Shown piece by piece: positions 10,602 to 21,880 of a DNA stretch of 64,000 nucleotides. This DNA is from Trachythela sp. YZ-2020 (taxonomy: Eukaryota; Cnidaria; Anthozoa; Malacalcyonacea; Clavulariidae), in the NCBI GenBank assembly GCA_016169945.1, contig JADLSH010000286.1, forward strand, positions 1 to 64,000, read 5' to 3'. Within the stretch, counting starts at the first letter, position 1; each line of letters opens with the position of its first letter. Position numbers and translations under genes: made by a program. The notes under the pieces were generated by a model. That model did not search any database and was not told the origin of the DNA. It saw nothing but the letters and a program-made list of their open reading frames with translations.

Positions 10602-10673
10602 AGGTTCTGCCGAGACTTGAACTCGGATCCTTGGATTCAAAGTCCAAAGTGCTAACCATTACACCACAGAACC
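10602..10673 (-). tRNA. tRNA-Gln(TTG)
   Basis: No difference seen from 2885-2956. Confidence 0.92.
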
Positions 10674-10795
10674 AGACAAGAGTTTGTTCAATATACACCT
10701 CTATAACCAATTTTAACAGTTGCCCATCCCCCAGATGTCGTTCACAGTGATTACGAATACATTTTTTTAAAATTCTTTGAGAGCTTTTTTCGCTT

Positions 10796-10892
10796 GTCAG
10801 GTTGGCCGAGCGGTCAAATGCGCCAGACTTAAGCGGGATATTAAGAATTCTGGTCCACAATTGTGGGCGTGGGTTCGAATCCACACCTGACA
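10796..10892 (+). pseudogene. tRNA-Leu(TAA), degenerate
   Basis: T-stem C deletion as at 8863, plus D-arm change CAAATGCG and altered intron start GCGGGATATT. Anticodon TAA still present. Confidence 0.65.
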
Positions 10893-11047
10893 TTGGCTTT
10901 TGTCGCATTTCCTTTTCATGTTTCCTGTTCTATCTGTGTTGAAAACCTCAGTTTTCATTATTCTGTAATTTAACCATGAAAATGAAGAAGTTTTGAATAA
11001 AGAGACAGAATAACCGGTATAATTTATGCTGTAGATTAACAGAAAAA

Positions 11048-11138
11048 GGTAATGTGGCCGAGGACGTGGTCTAAGGCGCTGATTTCATCTGCCATTCATA
11101 TATTTCGATGGCGTGGATTCGAATCCCTACAATGCCCA
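11048..11138 (+). pseudogene. tRNA-Leu-like relic, class B
   Basis: As 3330-3416 with 4 extra nt in the variable arm (CATATATT) and GTGGATTC in the T-arm. Confidence 0.75.
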
Positions 11139-11374
11139 TTTTCCGGGATTATATATTGACTGATGCTTTGTAATATTTTTTATTATATATTGCCTTCTTC
11201 ACTGGAATGTGCTATATTTTGAAGAAATTCGAAACTCCACCGTGATACAAGTCTCTGTTAACTACCATAAGAAAAATATTGTGACCACATTCCATTGTGG
11301 GATATCTAGTAAACTTTTAGGCATGAATCATATCCTATGTGTAAATATGAAAATCCATGCACATGATCATCCCA

Positions 11375-11446
11375 AGGTTCTACCGAGACTTGAACTCGGA
11401 TCCTTGGATTCAGAGTCCAAAGTGCTAACCATTACACCATAGAACC
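11375..11446 (-). tRNA. tRNA-Gln(CTG)
   Basis: No difference seen from 1720-1791. Confidence 0.92.
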
Positions 11447-11567
11447 AGACAAGCGTTTGTGGAATATATACCTCTGTAATCAATTTTAACAGTTGCCCAT
11501 CCACCAGATGTGGTTCACTGTCATTAGGAATATATTTTTGAGAATTGTTTGCAAACGTTTTCTACTT

Positions 11568-11664
11568 GTCAGGTTGCACGAGCGATCGAAAGCGCCATAG
11601 TTATATGTATATTAAGAATTCTGGTCCACTATTGTGGGCGTGGGTTCGAATTCCACACCTGACA
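11568..11664 (+). pseudogene. tRNA-Leu(TAA)-derived relic, class D
   Basis: As 1912-2008. Confidence 0.75.
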
Positions 11665-11747
11665 TTGGCTTTTTTCGCATTTCCTTTTCATGTTGCCTGT
11701 TTTATCTGAGTTGAAAACCTATTGGGATCAAAAATATTTTGTGTGAT

Positions 11748-11819
11748 GCGTTGATGGTGTAATGGTTAGCATTGTTGCCTTCCAAGCAGTAGATCTGGGT
11801 TCGATTCCCGGTCAACGCA
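11748..11819 (+). tRNA. tRNA-Gly(TCC)
   Basis: No difference seen from 2092-2163. Confidence 0.93.
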
Positions 11820-11996
11820 GCGATCTTTGTTTAAGGTTGGAATGCTTGATTTAGAATATCTGTTCCTCTCTTTTTACATGTGTGGTAAAATGCAACTCTT
11901 ATTCAACTTGTCTTTCCCGAAAACAGTGCCGTTTACAACATAATAGTAATTATTCTTTAGAAAGTTTTGCTAGGATTCCAATAACTTCCAGCTAAT

Positions 11997-12078
11997 GGTA
12001 GCGTGGCCGAGTGGTCTAAGGCGCTGGTTTAAGGCACCAGTCATTTCGATGGCGTGGGTTCGAATCCCACCGCTGCCA
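11997..12078 (+). tRNA. tRNA-Leu(AAG)
   Basis: No difference seen from 2341-2422. Confidence 0.93.
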
Positions 12079-12212
12079 CGTGTTTTATAATAAGTTCCAA
12101 GTTCACGAGATTATCCTGTAATTTTGCCATGAAAATGAAGAGGCTTTGAATAAAGAGACAGAATAACCCGCATCATTTATGCTTTAGATTATCCCTAACT
12201 AAAACAGAAAAA

Positions 12213-12299
12213 AGTAATGTGGCCGAGTGCGTGGCCCAAGGCGCTGATTTCAGATACCAGTCATTTCGATGGCGTGGGTACGAATCCGGCCAAAGCCCA
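12213..12299 (+). pseudogene. tRNA-Leu-like relic, class G
   Basis: As 2557-2643 with AGTAATG start and TGGCCGAGTGCG. Confidence 0.72.
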
Positions 12300-12540
12300 T
12301 TTTCTGGGATTATATATTGACTGATGCTTTGTAACATATTTTTATTATATATTGCCTTGTTTGCTTGAACGTGCTATATTTTGAAAAATTTGAAACTCCA
12401 GTGTGATCCAAGGCTTTCTGTCAACTACCATTAGAAAAATATTCTGACCACATTGCATTGTTTTATACGTAGTAAAATTTTAGGCATGAATCTTATCCTC
12501 TGCGTAAATATGCAAATCCATGTGCATGATTATTAGCGCA

Positions 12541-12612
12541 AGGTTCTGCCGAGACAAGAACTCGGATCCTTGGATTCAAAGTCCAAAGTGCTAACCATTA
12601 CACCACAGAACC
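12541..12612 (-). pseudogene. tRNA-Gln(TTG), T-loop mutated
   Basis: Minus-strand T-loop is TTCTTGT instead of TTCAAGT, destroying the B box. The copy is followed directly by a class D relic: this unit lacks Leu(TAA), relic B and Gln(CTG). Confidence 0.75.
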
Positions 12613-12734
12613 ACACAAGAGTTTGTTGAATATATACCTCTGTAATCAATTTTAACAGTTGTCCATCCCCCAGATGTCGTTCACAGTCATTGGGAATAGA
12701 TTTATGAGAATTGTTTGGAAACCTTTTTCTACTT

Positions 12735-12831
12735 GTCAGGTTGCACGAGCGATCGAAAGCGCCATAGTTATATGTATATTAAGAATTCTGGTCCACAATT
12801 GCGGGCGTGGATTCGAATTTCACACCTGACA
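12735..12831 (+). pseudogene. tRNA-Leu(TAA)-derived relic, class D
   Basis: As 1912-2008 with GCGGGCGTGGATTCG and TTTCACACC. Confidence 0.72.
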
Positions 12832-12914
12832 TTGGCTTTTTTCGCATTTCCTTTTCTTGTTGCCTGTTTTATCTGAGTTGAAAACCTATTGGGATCATAA
12901 ATATTTTGTGTGAT

Positions 12915-12986
12915 GCGTTGATGGTGTAATGGTTAGCATTGTTGCCTTCCAAGCAGTAGATCTGGGTTCGATTCCCGGTCAACGCA
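12915..12986 (+). tRNA. tRNA-Gly(TCC)
   Basis: No difference seen from 2092-2163. Confidence 0.93.
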
Positions 12987-13163
12987 GCGATCTTTGTTTA
13001 AGGTTGGAATGCTTGATTTAGAATATCTGTTCCTCTCTTTTTACATGTGTGGTAAAATGCAACTCTTATTCAACTTGTCTTTCCCGAAAACAGTGCCGTT
13101 TACAACATAATAGTAATTATTCTTTAGAAAGTTTTGCTAGGATTCCAATAACTTCCAGCTAAT

Positions 13164-13245
13164 GGTAGCGTGGCCGAGTGGTCTAAGGCGCTGGTTTAAG
13201 GCACCAGTCATTTCGATGGCGTGGGTTCGAATCCCACCGCTGCCA
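13164..13245 (+). tRNA. tRNA-Leu(AAG)
   Basis: No difference seen from 2341-2422. Confidence 0.93.
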
Positions 13246-13378
13246 CGTGTTTTATAATAAGTTCCAAGTTCACGAGATTATCCTGTAATTTTGCCATGAA
13301 AATGAAGAGGCTTTGAATAAAGAGACAGAATAACCCGCACATTTATGCTTTAGATTATCCCGAACTAAAACAGAACAA

Positions 13379-13465
13379 GGTAATGTGGCCGAGTACGTGG
13401 CCCAAGGCGCTGATTTCAGATACCAGTCATTTCGATGGCGTGGGTACGAATCCGGCCAAAGCCCA
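13379..13465 (+). pseudogene. tRNA-Leu-like relic, class G
   Basis: As 6412-6498. Confidence 0.75.
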
Positions 13466-13703
13466 TTTTCTGGGATTATATATTGACTGATTCTTTGTAA
13501 CATATTTTTATTATATATTGCCTTGTTTGCTTGAACGTGCTATATTTTGAAAAATTTGAAACTCCAGTGTGATCCAAGGCTTTCTGTTAACTACCATTAG
13601 AAAAATATTGTAACCACATTGCATTGTTTTATACCTAGTAAAATTTTAGGCATGAATCTTATCCTCTGCGTAAATATGCAAATCCATGTGCATGATTAGC
13701 GCA

Positions 13704-13773
13704 AGGTTCTGCCGAGACTTGAACTCGGATCCTTGATCAAAAGTCCAAAGTGTAAACATTACACAACAGAACC
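13704..13773 (-). pseudogene. tRNA-Gln(TTG), degenerate
   Basis: Two nt short; anticodon-stem region reads CCTTGATCAAAAGTCC on the plus strand and several D-arm bases are altered. Not functional. Confidence 0.75.
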
Positions 13774-13894
13774 AGACAAGAGTTTGTTCAATATACACCT
13801 CTATAACCAATTTTAACAGTTGCCCATCCCCCAGATGTCGTTCACAGTGATTACGAATACATTTTTTTAAATTCTTTGAAAGCTTTTTCCGCTT

Positions 13895-13992
13895 GTCAGG
13901 TTGGCCGAGCGGTCAAAGGCGCCAGACTTAAGATGGATATTAAGAATTCTGGTCCACAATTGTGGGCGTGGGTTCGAATCCCACACCTGACA
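13895..13992 (+). tRNA. tRNA-Leu(TAA), intron-containing
   Basis: No difference seen from 3078-3175. Confidence 0.93.
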
Positions 13993-14147
13993 TTGGCTTT
14001 TGTCGCATTTCCTTTTCATGTTTCCTGTTCTATCTGTGTTGAAAACCTCAGTTTTCATTATTCTGTAATTTAACCATGAAAATGAAGAAGTTTTGAATAA
14101 AGAGACAGAATAACCGGTATAATTTATGCTGTAGATTAACAGAAAGA

Positions 14148-14234
14148 GGTAATGTGGCCGAGGACGTGGTCTAAGGCGCTGATTTCATCTGCCATTCATT
14201 TCGATGGCGTGGGTTCGAATCCCTACAATGCCCA
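14148..14234 (+). pseudogene. tRNA-Leu-like relic, class B
   Basis: As 3330-3416. Confidence 0.75.
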
Positions 14235-14471
14235 TTTTCTGGGATTATATATTGACTGATGCTTTGTAATATATTTTTATTATATATTGCCTTGTTCGCT
14301 TGAATGTGCTATATTTTGAAGAAATTTGAAACTCCACCGTGATACAAGTCTCTGTTAACTACCATAAGAAAAATATTGTGACCACATTCCATTGTGGGAT
14401 ATCTAGTAAACTTTTAGGCATGAATCATATCCTATGTGTAAATATGAAAATCCATGCACATGATCATCCCA

Positions 14472-14543
14472 AGGTTCTACCGAGACTTGAACTCGGATCC
14501 TTGGATTCAGAGTCCAAAGTGCTAACCATTACACCATAGAACC
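14472..14543 (-). tRNA. tRNA-Gln(CTG)
   Basis: No difference seen from 1720-1791. Confidence 0.92.
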
Positions 14544-14664
14544 AGACAAGCGTTTGTGGAATATATACCTCTGTAATCAATTTTAACAGTTGCCCATCCA
14601 CCAGATGTGGTTCACTGTCATTAGGAATATATTTTTGAGAATTGTTTGCAAACTTTTTCTACTT

Positions 14665-14761
14665 GTCAGGTTGCACGAGCGATCGAAAGCGCCATAGTTA
14701 TATGTATATTAAGAATTCTGGTCCACTATTGTGGGCGTGGGTTCGAATTCCACACCTGACA
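14665..14761 (+). pseudogene. tRNA-Leu(TAA)-derived relic, class D
   Basis: As 1912-2008. Confidence 0.75.
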
Positions 14762-14844
14762 TTGGCTTTTTTCGCATTTCCTTTTCATGTTGCCTGTTTT
14801 ATCTGAGTTGAAAACCTATTGGGATCAAAAATATTTTGTGTGAT

Positions 14845-14916
14845 GCGTTGATGGTGTAATGGTTAGCATTGTTGCCTTCCAAGCAGTAGATCTGGGTTCG
14901 ATTCCCGGTCAACGCA
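14845..14916 (+). tRNA. tRNA-Gly(TCC)
   Basis: No difference seen from 2092-2163. Confidence 0.93.
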
Positions 14917-15092
14917 GCGATCTTTGTTTAAGGTTGGAATGCTTGATTTAGAATATCTGTTCCTCCTTTTTACATGTGTGGTAAAATGCAACTCTTATTC
15001 AACTTGTCTTTCCCGAAAACAGTGCCGTTTACAACATAATAGTAATTATTCTTTAGAAAGTTTTGCTAGGATTCCAATAACTTCCAGCTAAT

Positions 15093-15174
15093 GGTAGCGT
15101 GGCCGAGTGGTCTAAGGCGCTGGTTTAAGGCACCAGTCATTTCGATGGCGTGGGTTCGAATCCCACCGCTGCCA
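15093..15174 (+). tRNA. tRNA-Leu(AAG)
   Basis: No difference seen from 2341-2422. Confidence 0.93.
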
Positions 15175-15308
15175 CGTGTTTTATAATAAGTTCCAAGTTC
15201 ACGAGATTATCCTGTAATTTTGCCGTGAAAATGAAGAGGCTTTGAATAAAGAGACAGAATAACCCGCATCATTTATGCTTTAGATTATCCCGAACTAAAA
15301 CAGAACAA

Positions 15309-15395
15309 GGTAATGTGGTCGAGTACGTGGCCCAAGGCGCTGATTTCAGATACCAGTCATTTCGATGGCGTGGGTACGAATCCGGCCAAAGCCCA
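15309..15395 (+). pseudogene. tRNA-Leu-like relic, class G
   Basis: As 2557-2643. Confidence 0.75.
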
Positions 15396-15633
15396 TTTTC
15401 TGGGATTATATATTGACTGCTGCTTTGTAACATATTTTTATTATATATTGCCTTGTTTGCTTGAACGTGCTATATTTTGAAAAATTTGAAACTCCAGTGT
15501 GATCCAAGGCTTTCTGTCAACTACCATTAGAAAAATATTCTGACCACATTGCATTGTTTTATACGTAGTAAAATTTTAGGCATGAATCTTATCCTCTGCG
15601 TAAATATGCAAATCCATGTGCATGATTAGCGCA

Positions 15634-15705
15634 AGGTTCTGCCGAGACTTGAACTCGGATCCTTGGATTCAAAGTCCAAAGTGCTAACCATTACACCACA
15701 GAACC
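15634..15705 (-). tRNA. tRNA-Gln(TTG)
   Basis: No difference seen from 2885-2956. Confidence 0.92.
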
Positions 15706-15826
15706 AGACAAGAGTTTGTTCAATATACACCTCTATAACCAATTTTAACAGTTGCCCATCCCCCAGATGTCGTTCACAGTGATTACGAATACATTTTTTA
15801 AAATTCTTTGAAAGCTTTTTTCGCTT

Positions 15827-15924
15827 GTCAGGTTGGCCGAGCGGTCAAAGGCGCCAGACTTAAGATGGATATTAAGAATTCTGGTCCACAATTGTGGGCG
15901 TGGGTTCGAATCCCACACCTGACA
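15827..15924 (+). tRNA. tRNA-Leu(TAA), intron-containing
   Basis: No difference seen from 3078-3175. Confidence 0.93.
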
Positions 15925-16079
15925 TTGGCTTTTGTCGCATTTCCTTTTCATGTTTCCTGTTCTATCTGTGTTGAAAACCTCAGTTTTCATTATTCTGTAA
16001 TTTAACCATGAAAATGAAGAAGTTTTGAATAAAGAGACAGAATAACCGGTATAATTTATGCTGTAGATTAACAGAAAGA

Positions 16080-16166
16080 GGTAATGTGGCCGAGGACGTG
16101 GTCTAAGGCGCTGATTTCATCTGCCATTCATTTCGATGGCGTGGGTTCGAATCCCTACAATGCCCA
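16080..16166 (+). pseudogene. tRNA-Leu-like relic, class B
   Basis: As 3330-3416. Confidence 0.75.
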
Positions 16167-16402
16167 TTTTCTGGGATTATATATTGACTGATGCTTTGTA
16201 ATATATTTTTATTATATGTTGCCTTGTTCGCTTGAATGTGCTATATTTTGAAGAAATTCGAAACTCCACCGTGATACAAGTCTCTGTTAACTACCATAAG
16301 AAAAATATTGTGACCACATTCCATTGTGGGATATCTAGTAAACTTTTAGGCATGAATCATATCCTATGTGTAAATATGAAAACCATGCACATGATCATCC
16401 CA

Positions 16403-16474
16403 AGGTTCTACCGAGACTTGAACTCGGATCCTTGGATTCAGAGTCCAAAGTGCTAACCATTACACCATAGAACC
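16403..16474 (-). tRNA. tRNA-Gln(CTG)
   Basis: No difference seen from 1720-1791. Confidence 0.92.
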
Positions 16475-16595
16475 AGACAAGCGTGTGTGGAATATATACC
16501 TCTGTAATCAATTTTAACAGTTGCCCATCCACCAGATGTGGTTCACTGTCATTAGGAATATATTTTTGAGAATTGTTTGCAAACTTTTTCTACTT

Positions 16596-16692
16596 GTCAG
16601 GTTGCACGAGCGATCGAAAGCGCCATAGTTATATGTATATTAAGAATTCTGGTCCACTATTGTGGGCGTGGGTTCGAATTCCACACCTGACA
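16596..16692 (+). pseudogene. tRNA-Leu(TAA)-derived relic, class D
   Basis: As 1912-2008. Confidence 0.75.
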
Positions 16693-16775
16693 TTGGCTTT
16701 TTTCGCATTTCCTTTTCATGTTGCCTGTTTTATCTGAGTTGAAAACCTATTGGGATCAAAAATATTTTGTGTGAT

Positions 16776-16847
16776 GCGTTGATGGTGTAATGGTTAGCAT
16801 TGTTGCCTTCCAAGCAGTAGATCTGGGTTCGATTCCCGGTCAACGCA
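16776..16847 (+). tRNA. tRNA-Gly(TCC)
   Basis: No difference seen from 2092-2163. Confidence 0.93.
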
Positions 16848-17024
16848 GCGATCTTTGTTTAAGGTTGGAATGCTTGATTTAGAATATCTGTTCCTCTCTT
16901 TTTACATGTGTGGTAAAATGCAACTCTTATTCAACTTGTCTTTCCCGAAAACAGTGCCGTTTACAACATAATAGTAATTATTCTTTAGAAAGTTTTGCTA
17001 GGATTCCAATAACTTCCAGCTAAT

Positions 17025-17106
17025 GGTAGCGTGGCCGAGTGGTCTAAGGCGCTGGTTTAAGGCACCAGTCATTTCGATGGCGTGGGTTCGAATCCCACCG
17101 CTGCCA
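17025..17106 (+). tRNA. tRNA-Leu(AAG)
   Basis: No difference seen from 2341-2422. Confidence 0.93.
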
Positions 17107-17239
17107 CGTGTTTTATAATAAGTTCCAAGTTCACGAGATTATCCTGTAATTTTGCCGTGAAAATGAAGAGGCTTTGAATAAAGAGACAGAATAACCGCAT
17201 CATTTATGCTTTAGATTATCCCGAACTAAAACAGAACAA

Positions 17240-17326
17240 GGTAATGTGGTCGAGTACGTGGCCCAAGGCGCTGATTTCAGATACCAGTCATTTCGATGGC
17301 GTGGGTACGAATCCGGCCAAAGCCCA
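17240..17326 (+). pseudogene. tRNA-Leu-like relic, class G
   Basis: As 2557-2643. Confidence 0.75.
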
Positions 17327-17567
17327 TTTTCTGGGATTATATATTGACTGCTGCTTTGTAACATATTTTTATTATATATTGCCTTGTTTGCTTGAACGTG
17401 CTATATTTTGAAAAATTTGAAACTCCAGTGTGATCCAAGGCTTTCTGTCAACTACCATTAGAAAAATATTCTGACCACATTGCATTGTTTTATACGTAGT
17501 AAAATTTTAGGCATGAATCTTATCCTCTGCGTAAATATGCAAATCCATGTGCATGATTATTAGCGCA

Positions 17568-17639
17568 AGGTTCTGCCGAGACTTGAACTCGGATCCTTGG
17601 ATTCAAAGTCCAAAGTGCTAACCATTACACCACAGAACC
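17568..17639 (-). tRNA. tRNA-Gln(TTG)
   Basis: No difference seen from 2885-2956. Confidence 0.92.
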
Positions 17640-17760
17640 AGACAAGAGTTTGTTCAATATACACCTCTATAACCAATTTTAACAGTTGCCCATCCCCCAG
17701 ATGTCGTTCACAGTGATTACGAATACATTTTTTAAAATTCTTTGAAAGCTTTTTCCGCTT

Positions 17761-17857
17761 GTCAGGTTGGCCGAGCGGTCAAAGGCGCCAGACTTAAGAT
17801 GGATATTAAGAATTCTGGTCCACAATTGTGGGCGTGGGTTCGAATCCACACCTGACA
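17761..17857 (+). tRNA. tRNA-Leu(TAA), T-stem deletion
   Basis: Same single-C T-stem deletion as 8863-8959; otherwise intact. Confidence 0.7.
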
Positions 17858-18011
17858 TTGGCTTTTGTCTCATTTCCTTTTCATGTTTCCTGTTCTATCT
17901 GTGTTGAAACCTCAGTTTTCATTATTCTGTAATTTAACCATGAAAATGAAGAAGTTTTGAATAAAGAGACAGAATAACCGGTATAATTTATGCTGTAGAT
18001 TAACAGAAAGA

Positions 18012-18098
18012 GGTAATGTGGCCGAGGACGTGGTCTAAGGCGCTGATTTCATCTGCCATTCATTTCGATGGCGTGGGTTCGAATCCCTACAATGCCCA
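18012..18098 (+). pseudogene. tRNA-Leu-like relic, class B
   Basis: As 3330-3416. Confidence 0.75.
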
Positions 18099-18335
18099 TT
18101 TTCTGGGATTATATATTGACTGATGCTTTGTAATATATTTTTATTATATATTGCCTTGTTCGCTTGAATGTGCTATATTTTGAAGAAATTCGAAACTCCA
18201 CCGTGATACAAGTCTCTGTTAACTACCATAAGAAAAATATTGTGACCACATTCCATTGTGGGATATCTAGTAAACTTTTAGGCATGAATCATATCCTATG
18301 TGTAAATATGAAAATCCATGCACATGATCATCCCA

Positions 18336-18407
18336 AGGTTCTACCGAGACTTGAACTCGGATCCTTGGATTCAGAGTCCAAAGTGCTAACCATTACACCA
18401 TAGAACC
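18336..18407 (-). tRNA. tRNA-Gln(CTG)
   Basis: No difference seen from 1720-1791. Confidence 0.92.
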
Positions 18408-18528
18408 AGACAAGCGTTTGTGGAATATATACCTCTGTAATCAATTTTAACAGTTGCCCATCCACCAGATGTGGTTCACTGTCATTAGGAATATATTTTT
18501 GAGAATTGTTTGCAAACTTTTTCTACTT

Positions 18529-18625
18529 GTCAGGTTGCACGAGCGATCGAAAGCGCCATAGTTATATGTATATTAAGAATTCTGGTCCACTATTGTGGGC
18601 GTGGGTTCGAATTCCACACCTGACA
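18529..18625 (+). pseudogene. tRNA-Leu(TAA)-derived relic, class D
   Basis: As 1912-2008. Confidence 0.75.
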
Positions 18626-18708
18626 TTGGCTTTTTTCGCATTTCCTTTTCATGTTGCCTGTTTTATCTGAGTTGAAAACCTATTGGGATCAAAAATATTT
18701 TGTGTGAT

Positions 18709-18780
18709 GCGTTGATGGTGTAATGGTTAGCATTGTTGCCTTCCAAGCAGTAGATCTGGGTTCGATTCCCGGTCAACGCA
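18709..18780 (+). tRNA. tRNA-Gly(TCC)
   Basis: No difference seen from 2092-2163. Confidence 0.93.
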
Positions 18781-18957
18781 GCGATCTTTGTTTAAGGTTG
18801 GAATGCTTGATTTAGAATATCTGTTCCTCTCTTTTTACATGTGTGGTAAAATGCAACTCTTATTCAACTTGTCTTTCCCGAAAACAGTGCCGTTTACAAC
18901 ATAATAGTAATTATTCTTTAGAAAGTTTTGCTAGGATTCCAATAACTTCCAGCTAAT

Positions 18958-19039
18958 GGTAGCGTGGCCGAGTGGTCTAAGGCGCTGGTTTAAGGCACCA
19001 GTCATTTCGATGGCGTGGGTTCGAATCCCACCGCTGCCA
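18958..19039 (+). tRNA. tRNA-Leu(AAG)
   Basis: No difference seen from 2341-2422. Confidence 0.93.
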
Positions 19040-19173
19040 CGTGTTTTATAATAAGTTCCAAGTTCACGAGATTATCCTGTAATTTTGCCGTGAAAATGAA
19101 GAGGCTTTGAATAAAGAGACAGAATAACCCGCATCATTTATGCTTTAGATTATCCCGAACTAAAACAGAACAA

Positions 19174-19260
19174 GGTAATGTGGTCGAGTACGTGGCCCAA
19201 GGCGCTGATTTCAGATACCAGTCATTTCGATGGCGTGGGTACGAATCCGGCCAAAGCCCA
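19174..19260 (+). pseudogene. tRNA-Leu-like relic, class G
   Basis: As 2557-2643. Confidence 0.75.
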
Positions 19261-19498
19261 TTTTCTGGGATTATATATTGACTGATGCTTTGTAACATAT
19301 TTTTATTATATATTGCCTTGTTTGCTTGAACGTGCTATATTTTGAAAAATTTGAAACTCCAGTGTGATCCAAGGCTTTCTGTCAACTACCATTAGAAAAA
19401 TATTCTGACCACATTGCATTGTTTTATACGTAGTAAAATTTTAGGCATGAATCTTATCCTCTGCGTAAATATGCAAAGCCATGTGCATGATTAGCGCA

Positions 19499-19570
19499 AG
19501 GTTCTGCCGAGACTTGAACTCGGATCCTTGGATTCAAAGTCCAAAGTGCTAACCATTACACCACAGAACC
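19499..19570 (-). tRNA. tRNA-Gln(TTG)
   Basis: No difference seen from 2885-2956. Confidence 0.92.
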
Positions 19571-19695
19571 AGACAAGAGTTTGTTCAATATACACCTCTA
19601 TAACCAATTTTAACAGTTGCATGCCCATCCCCCAGATGTCGTTCACAGTGATTACAAATACATTTTTTAAAATTCTTTGAGAGCTTTTTTCGCTT

Positions 19696-19793
19696 GTCAG
19701 GTTGGCCGAGCGGTCAAAGGCGCCAGACTTAAGATGGATATTAAGAATTCTGGTCCACAATTGTGGGCGTGGGTTCGAATCCCACACCTGGCA
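19696..19793 (+). tRNA. tRNA-Leu(TAA), acceptor variant
   Basis: 3' acceptor strand is ACCTGGC, leaving a T-G wobble at the second pair; otherwise like 3078-3175. Confidence 0.85.
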
Positions 19794-19947
19794 TTGGTTT
19801 TTGTCGCATTTCCTTTTCATGTTTCCTGTTCTATCTCTGTTGAAACTCTCAGTTTTCATTATTCTGTAATTTAACCATGAAAATGAAGAAGTTTTGAATA
19901 AAGAGACAGAATAACCGGTATATTTATGCTGTAGATTAACAGAAAGA

Positions 19948-20034
19948 GGTAATGTGGCCGAGGACGTGGTCTAAGGCGCTGATTTCATCTGCCATTCATT
20001 TCGATGGCGTGGGTTCGAATCCCTACAATGCCCA
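19948..20034 (+). pseudogene. tRNA-Leu-like relic, class B
   Basis: As 3330-3416. Confidence 0.75.
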
Positions 20035-20271
20035 TTTTCTGGGATTATATATTGACTGATGCTTTGTAATATATTTTTATTATATATTGCCTTGTTCGCT
20101 TGAATGTGCTATATTTTGAAGAAATTCGAAACTCCACCGTGATACAAGTCTCTGTTAACTACCATAAGAAAAATATTGTGACCACATTCCATTGTGGGAT
20201 ATCTAGTAAACTTTTAGGCATGAATCATATCCTATGTGTAAATATGAAAATCCATGCACATGATCATCCCA

Positions 20272-20343
20272 AGGTTCTACCGAGACTTGAACTCGGATCC
20301 TTGGATTCAGAGTCCAAAGTGCTAACCATTACACCATAGAACC
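20272..20343 (-). tRNA. tRNA-Gln(CTG)
   Basis: No difference seen from 1720-1791. Confidence 0.92.
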
Positions 20344-20464
20344 AGACAAGCGTGTGTGGAATATATACCTCTGTAATCAATTTTAACAGTTGCCCATCCA
20401 CCATATGTGGTTCACTGTCATTAGGAATATATTTTTGAGAATTGTTGGCAAACCTTTTCTACTT

Positions 20465-20561
20465 GTCAGGTTGCACGAGCGATCAAAAGCGCCATAGTTA
20501 TATGTATATTAAGAATTCTGGTCCACTATTGTGGGCGTGGGTTCGAATTCCACACCTGACA
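20465..20561 (+). pseudogene. tRNA-Leu(TAA)-derived relic, class D
   Basis: As 1912-2008, D-arm CGATCAAAAG. Confidence 0.75.
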
Positions 20562-20644
20562 TTGGCTTTTTTCGCATTTCCTTTTCATGTTGCCTGTTTT
20601 GTCTGAGTTGAATACCTATTGGGATCAAAAATATTTTGTGTGAT

Positions 20645-20716
20645 GCGTTGATGGTGTAATGGTTAGCATTGTTGCCTTCCAAGCATTAGATCTGGGTTCG
20701 ATTCCAGGTCAAAGCA
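20645..20716 (+). pseudogene. tRNA-Gly(TCC), damaged
   Basis: Same double lesion as 946-1017, although 19.7 kb away, so the two units share a recent history. Confidence 0.7.
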
Positions 20717-20893
20717 GCGATCTTTGTTTAAGGTTGGAATGCTTGATTTAGAATATCTGTTCCTCTCTTTTTACATGTGTGGTAAAATGCAACTCTTATT
20801 CAACTTGTCTTTCCCGAAAACAGTGCCGTTTACAATATAATAGAAATTATTCTTTAGAAAGTTTTGCCAGGATTCCAATAACTTCCAGCAAAT

Positions 20894-20975
20894 GGTAGCG
20901 TGGCCGAGTGGTCTAAGGCGCTGGTTTAAGGCACCAGTCATTTCGATGGCGTGGGTTCGAATCCCACCGCTGCCA
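20894..20975 (+). tRNA. tRNA-Leu(AAG)
   Basis: No difference seen from 2341-2422. Confidence 0.93.
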
Positions 20976-21109
20976 CGTGTTTTATAATAAGTTCCAAGTT
21001 CACGAGATTATCCTGTAATTTTGCCATGAAAATGAAGAGGCTTTGAATAAAGAGACAGAATAACCCGCATCATTTATGCTTTAGATTATCCCGAACTAAA
21101 ACAGAACAA

Positions 21110-21196
21110 AGTAATGTGGTCGAGTACGTGGCCCAAGGCGCTGATTTCAGATACCAGTCATTTCGATGGCGTGGGTACGAATCCGGCCAAAGCCCA
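21110..21196 (+). pseudogene. tRNA-Leu-like relic, class G
   Basis: As 2557-2643 with AGTAATG start. Confidence 0.75.
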
Positions 21197-21434
21197 TTTT
21201 CTGGGATTATATATTGACTGATGCTTTGTAATATATTTTTATTATATATTGCCTTGTTCGCTTGAATGTGCTATATTTTGAAAAATTTGAAACTCCAGTG
21301 TGATGCAAGGCTTTCTGTCAACTACCATTAGAAAAATATTCTGACCACATTGCATTGTTTTATACCTAGTAAAATTTTAGGCAAGAATCTTATCCTCTGT
21401 GAAAATATGCAAATCCATATGCATGATTATTCCA

Positions 21435-21506
21435 AGGTTCTCCCGAGACTTGAACTCGGATCCTTGGATTCAAAGTCCAAAGTGCTAACCATTACACCAT
21501 AGAACC
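21435..21506 (-). tRNA. tRNA-Gln(TTG)/Gln(CTG) hybrid
   Basis: Anticodon TTG, but the 5' end (GGTTCTA) and the flank beyond it are of the Gln(CTG) type, leaving an A-G mismatch at acceptor pair 7. A class D relic follows directly: a crossover product between the two Gln genes. Confidence 0.75.
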
Positions 21507-21628
21507 AGACAAGAGTTTGTGGAATATATACCTCTGTAATCAATTTTAACAGTTGCCCATCCACCAGATGTGGTTCACTGTCATTAGGAATATATTTTTG
21601 AGAATTGTTTGCAAACCTTTTTCTACTT

Positions 21629-21725
21629 GTCAGGTTGCACGAGCGATCGAAAGCGCCATAGTTATATGTATATTAAGAATTCTGGTCCACTATTGTGGGC
21701 GTGGGTTCGAATTCCACACCTGACA
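21629..21725 (+). pseudogene. tRNA-Leu(TAA)-derived relic, class D
   Basis: As 1912-2008. Confidence 0.75.
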
Positions 21726-21808
21726 TTGGCTTTTTTCGCATTTCCTTTTCATGTTGCCTGTTTTATCTGAGTTGAACACCTATTGGGATCAAAAATATTT
21801 CGTGTGAT

Positions 21809-21880
21809 GCGTTGATGGTGTAATGGTTAGCATTGTTGCCTTCCAAGCAGTAGATCTGGGTTCGATTCCCGGTCAACGCA
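21809..21880 (+). tRNA. tRNA-Gly(TCC)
   Basis: No difference seen from 2092-2163. Confidence 0.93.
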
